10,180 nucleotides of DNA from JBMNQS01 sp050944255 (GTDB lineage Bacteria; Bacillota; Clostridia; Christensenellales; Maliibacteriaceae). The DNA lies in NCBI GenBank assembly GCA_050944255.1, contig JBMNQS010000072.1, positions 1 through 10,180 of the forward strand, given 5' to 3'. A program made the position numbers and the translations under genes. Below, piece after piece: positions 6,463 to 10,180 of the stretch; the first letter of the stretch is position 1, and each line of letters starts with the position of its first letter. Under the pieces are notes generated by a model that saw only the letters and a list, made by a program, of their open reading frames with translations, was not told where the DNA came from and did not search any database.

Positions 6463-6939
6463 ATGAAAGTCATTATAGGTGCCGACGGCGGCGGATTCAC
6501 ATTGAAACAAGCCATCAAAGAGGCGTTGATTGAAAAAGGCTACGATATTACCGATGCCAATGCGGACGGACCGATTTCCTTCCAGGACGCGGCCTTTGCC
6601 GTTGCCGGCGGCGTGCAGTCCGGCCGGTACGACAGGGGCATATGCCTGTGCGGTACGGGCATGGGCGTGTCGATCATCTGCAACAAGCACCGCGGCGTGT
6701 ACGCGGCGCTGTGCGAGAGCGTCTATCAGGCGCGGCGCGCAAAGGTGGTCAACAATACCAATGTACTTTGCACCGGCGGCCGCCTTGTGGGCAACGTTAT
6801 GGGCATCGATATGGCGCTGGCTTGGCTTGAGGCCGAACACCTTGAGGGGCTGGATCCCGAGACGGCGGCCAGGGTGGGCAAGGAAGGCGACGTATTGATT
6901 GAAGCCGAAGAGCGGCTGGCCCCCGGCTGGGTGAAGTGA
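6463..6939 (+). CDS. RpiB/LacA/LacB-family sugar-phosphate isomerase, divergent
   Basis: The 158-residue product has the Rossmann-like fold sequence of RpiB-type aldose-ketose isomerases: MKVIIGADGGG at the N-terminus, LCGTGMGVSI with the catalytic-type Cys63 and Thr65, NKHRGVYAALC, and NVLCTGGRLVG. Compared with E. coli RpiB as I remember it, the phosphate-binding His10 is Gly9, the ring-opening His99 is Val96, and the C-terminal Arg pair keeps only Arg137. The C-terminus is also different and somewhat longer. It is therefore unlikely to be a plain ribose-5-phosphate isomerase. An acyclic or unusual sugar phosphate is a fair guess. GGAGG (6451-6455) is eight bases before the ATG. It lies upstream of a sugar-binding lipoprotein, which supports a carbohydrate role. 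Confidence 0.85.
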   Translation: MKVIIGADGGGFTLKQAIKEALIEKGYDITDANADGPISFQDAAFAVAGGVQSGRYDRGICLCGTGMGVSIICNKHRGVYAALCESVYQARRAKVVNNTNVLCTGGRLVGNVMGIDMALAWLEAEHLEGLDPETAARVGKEGDVLIEAEERLAPGWVK

Positions 6940-7375
6940 CCCGATACGGTTTGCTTGCAGCAGAACCGTTCCAAGTATATGAGGTGCAGCGCTGCATGCT
7001 GCGGCGGGGAAGAGGTGATGCAAGGCCGGTTTTTCATCACAGGCTTGGAAAGTTACTCTATGCAGAAGATTCGGTAAGGACCGCAATAAGAGCTGTACGC
7101 AGCGGGTGCCCGACGACTTGAATTTGCGCAGCCGGTTTGCATCGGACGCCAATTTTTGCCGGCGGCTGAAGACGGTTACGAAACACTGGAAATACTCATG
7201 TGCCGGAAAACCAATGCGAAGTTTCTGAATCTGATCCGACCGGAAATGCGGACAGGCCCAATGTACGGACACATAAATTTGTGGCTGCCGCTGGTCCGGC
7301 CGTATTATGGATCGGGTTTCAGATACAATTAAAAAGCTGTATGGATGCAGCAAAAGAAAGGGAAGGAAAAACAAC
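6940..7375. other. Non-coding gap between isomerase and solute-binding gene
   Basis: No frame here has both a start with a ribosome binding site and protein-like content. A 351-codon open frame on the minus strand covers the gap and most of the isomerase gene, but it reads as a shadow. A hairpin at 6946-6969 follows the isomerase stop: 10 bp, one bulged G, loop TGC, no T-run. A perfect palindrome, GCAGCGCTGC, is at 6986-6995. TGAAGACGGTTACG (7167-7180) has the CG core of a catabolite-response element but misses two consensus positions. A candidate promoter is at 7279-7308. Confidence 0.6.
7279..7308 (+). promoter_or_regulatory. Candidate promoter of the solute-binding gene
   Basis: TTGTGG (7279-7284) and TATTAT (7303-7308) are 18 bases apart and 68 bases before the ATG at 7376. 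The -10 has one mismatch and the -35 matches only its first three bases. A weaker alternative -10, TACAAT, lies at 7324-7329 without a -35. Confidence 0.35.
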
Positions 7376-8383
7376 ATGCGCAAAGCCTACAAACTCATCG
7401 TCATAGTCCTGATTGCCGTACTGGCATTGTCCTTAATGGTTTCAGGCTGCCAGCAAAAGCGTGACCACCTGGTCATCGGCCTGTTCCTGCGCAACCTGAC
7501 GTCCCCGTTCTACAATGCCATCAGAGCCGGCGCCGAGACGGCCATTGCGGAGCAGAACGAAGCCCGCGGCCGCAAGGACGTTCTGGACATCAAAGACCAT
7601 GGCGGAGACATTGCCAAAGAGATCGCCAACTATGAGGACGCCATCAACACCGGCCTGGACATCGCCCTGGCCAACCCCATTGATCCCCAGGGCTCCATGG
7701 AGACCATCAACCTGCTGGCCGCGGCCGACAACGACATTGTCATCGTGAACATCGACGGTGAGTATGCCGACACGTCCAAGGCCGACGCCATCATCGTTTC
7801 CAGGAACGAGGAAGCCGGCCGTCTTCAGATGGAGAAACTGGCTGAGAAAATGGGCGGCAAAGGCAACATCATCGTGTTTGCCAACAGCGCCAACGCCAAC
7901 TCCAATATCCGCTTGAAGGGCATGGAAGCCGAGCTGGCCAAATATCCCGACATCAAGATCCTGGAGAAGTGGGACAGCGAGACCACCATTGAAAAGTGCA
8001 TGGACGCCATGCAGAACTTCATGCAGTCCTACCAGGCTGAGGGCATCGACGGCGTATGGAATTTCTCCGACACGCCGGCCAACGGCGCCGCTTCGGCCAT
8101 CAAGGGCACACCCCTGGAAGACACATGCGTCGTAACGGGCATTGACGCCAACTACCTGAACCTGCAGTTGATCCGCGACGGCGTACAGTACGGCTCCGCC
8201 GCGCAGTTCCCCGACAGGCTTGGCAAGCGCGGCGTGGAAGTCGGCCTTGAGATCAAGCTGGACGGGAAGACCTTCACCGAGAAGGAATTCATCGACGTGG
8301 AATGGGTAGACCAGAGCAACGTGGAAGAGCATGAAGCGCGCTGGATCGCCACCGGCGGCTCCGGCATCACGCCCAACAAATAA
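7376..8383 (+). CDS. Sugar-binding lipoprotein of an ABC transporter (RbsB/periplasmic-binding type I)
   Basis: The 335-residue product is a membrane-anchored receptor that would deliver a sugar to an ABC importer. It starts with a basic N-terminus and a hydrophobic stretch (7-23). The lipobox VSGC places the acylated cysteine at residue 25. The mature part matches the type I periplasmic-binding fold of RbsB-like proteins: VIGLFLRNLTSPFYNAIRAGAE, GLDIALANPIDPQ, VIVNIDGEY, GKGNIIVFAN, NIRLKGMEAELAKYP and TGIDANYLNLQLIRDG. I chose ATG 7376 for GGAAGG nine bases upstream and because it begins the signal peptide. An upstream in-frame ATG at 7307 lacks a ribosome binding site. The ATPase and permease genes normally found with it are missing here, and a strong terminator follows directly. 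The ligand is unknown. The isomerase upstream suggests a carbohydrate. Confidence 0.92.
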   Translation: MRKAYKLIVIVLIAVLALSLMVSGCQQKRDHLVIGLFLRNLTSPFYNAIRAGAETAIAEQNEARGRKDVLDIKDHGGDIAKEIANYEDAINTGLDIALANPIDPQGSMETINLLAAADNDIVIVNIDGEYADTSKADAIIVSRNEEAGRLQMEKLAEKMGGKGNIIVFANSANANSNIRLKGMEAELAKYPDIKILEKWDSETTIEKCMDAMQNFMQSYQAEGIDGVWNFSDTPANGAASAIKGTPLEDTCVVTGIDANYLNLQLIRDGVQYGSAAQFPDRLGKRGVEVGLEIKLDGKTFTEKEFIDVEWVDQSNVEEHEARWIATGGSGITPNK

Positions 8384-8411
8384 GGACTGTTGACAGGCTG
8401 AAACTTGATTC

Positions 8412-8453
8412 ACACATAAAAGAAACCGCCCGAAGGCGGTTTCTTTTATGTGT
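8412..8453. terminator. Bidirectional terminator, perfect 19-bp hairpin
   Basis: Bases 8412-8430 pair without mismatch with 8435-8453 around CGAA. Each strand has a GC core (ACCGCC/GGCGGT) followed by TTTCTTTTATGTG, so it works in both directions. It lies 28 bases after the lipoprotein stop and 30 bases beyond the acyltransferase stop, ending both convergent genes. Confidence 0.93.
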
Positions 8454-8483
8454 CGGCAAAGCTGGCAGCCTGCTCTTTTCGGT

Positions 8484-9362
8484 TCAGTCGATGTCCTCCA
8501 CGACCCGTTTGGGCGGCACGTCCAGCATTTCAGGTTCTTTAAGATACCGTTTGAACAGCTTGAGCGCCGACGCATAGTAGTGGCCGTCGCAGATGCGTTC
8601 GTCGCAGGTGAAGACAAAGTCCACGAACTTTCGCATTTCCGGCTCGCCGTCGTGGTTGATGACCGTACGGCGCTGCTTGGAGCCGTAGGCGATGAAAAAC
8701 GGCACGTTGCCCAGGTCGTACAGGTGATGATAGACCGGGGGGATACCCAAAGAGCCCATGGAGGTAATGAACATGGACCCATGGAAGGGGCTGATATGCA
8801 GCAGGCTTTTTGGCAGCAGATCGAAATAATCCATGAGCTTTAAAATAAAGACGGCAAACTTCAACAACAGGCCCGGGATATGGTTGAATATCTTTGCCAC
8901 GTTGTCGAAGGAAGTTTCTTCCTCGGCCCTGCCTTCTTCCAGCTGCTTTTCAAACTGGTTGTAGATATCCTCCACCGTGGACGCCGGATCAAAATACATT
9001 TTAATGCAGGTTTCCTCGGCGTTGAGGCTCATCTCCTTTTTAATGGTCATCATCACCTGGATATCGTTTCTCGCGTAGACCTCCTGTCCGCTGATGAACC
9101 GGTTGATTCCCGGACGCTGGGAAACCGCGCGCACGTAGCCGGCCAGTATCAGGTGCAGCACGCCCAGCCGTTTCAGCCCCTGTTCGCGCTTTTGATGGAT
9201 GAATTTTTCCACGTTGGTGATATCGAAGCTATCGGTCAGATAATTGGATGCGCCGGTGCGGTTGGGCATAATGTATATACCCACCCTGTTCATGATACCG
9301 AATGAGCGGATTCTGCGGCCGTCTCTTCGGTCTCCAAAGCGCCGGCGTCTCTTTTCAGCCAT
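8484..9362 (-). CDS. 2-oxoacid dehydrogenase E2 / chloramphenicol acetyltransferase-like protein
   Basis: The 292-residue product resembles stand-alone E2/CAT-fold proteins of Clostridia. Recognisable segments are AGYVRAVSQRPGINRFISG (74-92), the PFHGSMFITSMGSLGIPPVYHHLYDLG region (192-218), and DERICDG (254-260) followed by HYYASALKLFKRYL. In E2 enzymes the last motif is DHRxxDG with a catalytic His. Here Glu255 takes its place, which I believe is usual for this subfamily but questions classical acyl transfer. There is no lipoyl domain, and no dehydrogenase genes adjoin it. A hydrophobic helix (163-180) and an Arg/Lys-rich N-terminus (4-19) could contact the membrane or an acidic partner. 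I chose ATG 9362, five bases after GGGAGGT. An ATG at 9392 has no such site. The function is unknown. Confidence 0.82.
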   Translation of the reverse strand: MAEKRRRRFGDRRDGRRIRSFGIMNRVGIYIMPNRTGASNYLTDSFDITNVEKFIHQKREQGLKRLGVLHLILAGYVRAVSQRPGINRFISGQEVYARNDIQVMMTIKKEMSLNAEETCIKMYFDPASTVEDIYNQFEKQLEEGRAEEETSFDNVAKIFNHIPGLLLKFAVFILKLMDYFDLLPKSLLHISPFHGSMFITSMGSLGIPPVYHHLYDLGNVPFFIAYGSKQRRTVINHDGEPEMRKFVDFVFTCDERICDGHYYASALKLFKRYLKEPEMLDVPPKRVVEDID

Positions 9363-9394
9363 AGAGCACCTCCCACAAAAATAACTTTGCACCT

Positions 9395-9423
9395 ATTATA
9401 AAGGTTAGTATACCCCGGCGCAA
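9395..9423 (-). promoter_or_regulatory. Promoter of the E2/CAT-like gene
   Basis: On the minus strand an exact TATAAT (9400-9395) lies 17 bases after TTGCGC (9423-9418), a -35 with four matches to consensus at best. Transcription would start near 9388, about 25 bases before the ATG. It stands back to back with the trmL promoter, with four bases between the two -35 boxes. Confidence 0.6.
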
Positions 9424-9427
9424 GCGG

Positions 9428-9456
9428 TTGGTTGCCGAAAGAGTTCGTGTTATAAT
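9428..9456 (+). promoter_or_regulatory. Promoter of trmL
   Basis: An exact TATAAT (9451-9456) follows TTGGTT (9428-9433) at 17 bases. The -35 is weak. The predicted start is near 9463, about 30 bases before the trmL ATG, leaving room only for the ribosome binding site. Confidence 0.6.
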
Positions 9457-9492
9457 CATTTGCGTCGAAAGATGGCAAGGAGTTTTTGAAAA

Positions 9493-9987
9493 ATGGAAAA
9501 TCATATCGTCTTACTGGAACCGGAAATACCGCAGAACGCGGGCAATATCTCGCGAACCTGCGCGGTGACGGGCACGCATCTGCACTTTGTGGGCAAGCTG
9601 GGATTCTCCCTTTCCGACCGGTATCTCAAGCGGGCGGGGCTGGACTACTGGCCGTTTCTGAAGCATTCGAGCTGGGATACCCTGGATGAACTGCTGGAGG
9701 CCTACGCGGATATGCCCACGTTCTATACGTCCACCAAAGCGCCGCGCGATTACTGCCAGGCCTACTACGGCGGCGGACCGTGCATGTTTATCTTCGGCAA
9801 AGAGACGGCAGGACTTCCCGAGGCGCTTTTAAAAGCGCACTGGCGGCAGGCGGTGCGCATCCCCATGATCGAGGGGACCCGCAGCCTGAACCTGTCCAAT
9901 TCGGTGGCGATCGTGCTCTATGAGGCGCTGCGCCAGCAGGGGTTTCCCGGCCTTCAGAGCGTCGGGGCGGGGCTGGGGGATATCTGA
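9493..9987 (+). CDS. trmL: tRNA (cytidine(34)-2'-O)-methyltransferase TrmL (SPOUT family)
   Basis: TrmL uses S-adenosylmethionine to 2'-O-methylate the wobble base of tRNA-Leu isoacceptors. The 164-residue product is full length and has the trefoil-knot SPOUT motifs in order: LLEPEIPQNAGNISRTC at residues 7-23, FGKETAGLP at 101-109, IPM at 123-125, and SLNLSNSVAIVLYEALRQ at 131-148. These are diagnostic of the YibK/TrmL subgroup. Start is ATG at 9493 with AAGGAG ten bases upstream. Its tRNA-Leu substrates link it functionally to leuS nearby, though the genes lie on opposite strands about 4 kb apart. It is transcribed alone from the promoter at 9428-9456. The 50-base longer overlapping frames are shadows. 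Confidence 0.95.
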   Translation: MENHIVLLEPEIPQNAGNISRTCAVTGTHLHFVGKLGFSLSDRYLKRAGLDYWPFLKHSSWDTLDELLEAYADMPTFYTSTKAPRDYCQAYYGGGPCMFIFGKETAGLPEALLKAHWRQAVRIPMIEGTRSLNLSNSVAIVLYEALRQQGFPGLQSVGAGLGDI

Positions 9988-10012
9988 CGCCCGGATGTTT
10001 CCGATCCGTTTT

Positions 10013-10027
10013 CACGCGCTGCGCGTG
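10013..10027. repeat. Palindrome after trmL
   Basis: CACGCGC, a central T, then GCGCGTG form a perfect 15-base dyad 26 bases after the trmL stop. No T-run follows on the plus strand, so terminator function is doubtful. Confidence 0.45.
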
Positions 10028-10040
10028 CCTGCCTCAAAAA

Positions 10041-10068
10041 TTTACCCCGGTGTTTCATGCCGGGGAAA
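10041..10068. other. Hairpin downstream of trmL
   Basis: CCCCGG at 10045-10050 pairs with CCGGGG at 10060-10065, and TTT/AAA pairs could extend the stem across one bulged base. On the minus strand it is followed by TAAATTTTTGAGG, so the T-rich side faces back toward trmL. It could act as a terminator for minus-strand transcription. On the plus strand no T-run follows. Confidence 0.4.
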
Positions 10069-10101
10069 CATAATCGGCGCCGTTTTGGAGGACGCTACCG
10101 G

Positions 10102-10180
10102 ATGTGGGGAAAAAGCCTCGCTGTTTATTTGAAAGGCCCTCAAGAGACCGGACATGACATGTGGACAAAAAATGTCCCCC
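10102..10180 (+). CDS. Possible start of a new gene, cut by the window edge
   Basis: An ATG at 10102 opens a frame that stays open to the end of the window, 26 codons beginning MWGKSLAVYLKGPQETGHDM. GGAGG at 10087-10091 lies ten bases upstream, a usable spacing. The amino acid make-up is protein-like, but I do not recognise a family. With so few codons the openness alone means little. Confidence 0.4.
   Translation, partial: MWGKSLAVYLKGPQETGHDMWTKNVP

Noticed and set aside
7018..7077. 19-codon frame in the gap before the lipoprotein gene
   Set aside because: GAGGTG directly touches the ATG, which is too close for a ribosome binding site, and the peptide has no notable feature.
6328..7383. 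351-codon open frame on the minus strand
   Set aside because: It runs antisense to the isomerase gene and across the gap, has no ribosome binding site I can see, and its product is rich in Arg, His and Cys with no family resemblance. The plus-strand isomerase is certain.
7442..8782. 446-codon open frame on the minus strand
   Set aside because: It is antisense to the lipoprotein gene and out of frame with the E2/CAT-like gene, and it crosses the 19-bp terminator. Both genes it overlaps have clear family matches.
10151..10180. Short dyads near the right end (ACATGACATGT and GGACA/TGTCC)
   Set aside because: The stems are only five bases long and fall within a possible coding frame, so they may be chance.
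1..10180. CRISPR array, tRNA or rRNA genes, insertion sequence, phage or toxin-antitoxin genes
   Set aside because: I saw no regularly spaced repeats, no tRNA cloverleaf, no transposase or integrase motif and no flanking target duplication.

Overview
The window reads as a chromosomal segment of a moderately GC-rich Gram-positive anaerobe, most likely a member of the Clostridia (Bacillota). The evidence is AGGAGG-type ribosome binding sites, consensus TTGACA/TATAAT promoters, a lipoprotein solute-binding protein, and families typical of that group (DUF6483, DUF1292, Pdp-type pyrimidine-nucleoside phosphorylase, an E2/CAT-like acyltransferase with a DERICDG motif). Coding DNA is GC-rich, and the long intergenic region in the middle is AT-rich. 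No rRNA, tRNA, CRISPR array, phage gene or transposase was recognised.

Left part (1-3102). A DUF6483-like small protein (1-285) is followed by about 360 bp of non-coding DNA carrying four inverted repeats. Next come mntP (645-1211, manganese exporter) on the + strand and, convergent with it, the pyrimidine-nucleoside phosphorylase gene pdp (2622-1315, minus). A hairpin at 1257-1285 lies between the two. Upstream of pdp on the minus strand is a DUF1292 protein (3102-2764).

Centre (3134-6462). leuS (5581-3134, minus) reads towards the DUF1292 gene with a 31-nt gap, so the two are probably co-transcribed. leuS has a near-perfect promoter and a short leader without a T-box. An AT-rich, apparently gene-free region of about 0.9 kb separates leuS from a divergent sugar gene pair. 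Near its right end are a second good promoter (6161-6189) and a leader with two kinds of direct repeat and a hairpin.

Right part (6463-10180). A divergent RpiB/LacAB-type sugar-phosphate isomerase (6463-6939) is followed, after 436 bp of non-coding DNA, by a sugar-binding lipoprotein of the RbsB type (7376-8383). No ABC ATPase or permease accompanies it. A perfect 19-bp hairpin (8412-8453) separates this gene from the convergent E2/CAT-like acyltransferase (9362-8484, minus). That gene and trmL (9493-9987, +, tRNA Cm34 methyltransferase) diverge from a compact back-to-back promoter region. A possible new reading frame starts at 10102 and leaves the window.

Most genes are ordinary housekeeping functions. 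The least ordinary part is 6160-8383: a repeat-rich leader, an isomerase that has lost residues normally used for ring opening and phosphate binding, and a solute receptor without its transporter. I found no clear case for a wholly new system. Family assignments are from memory of the sequences, not from database searches.
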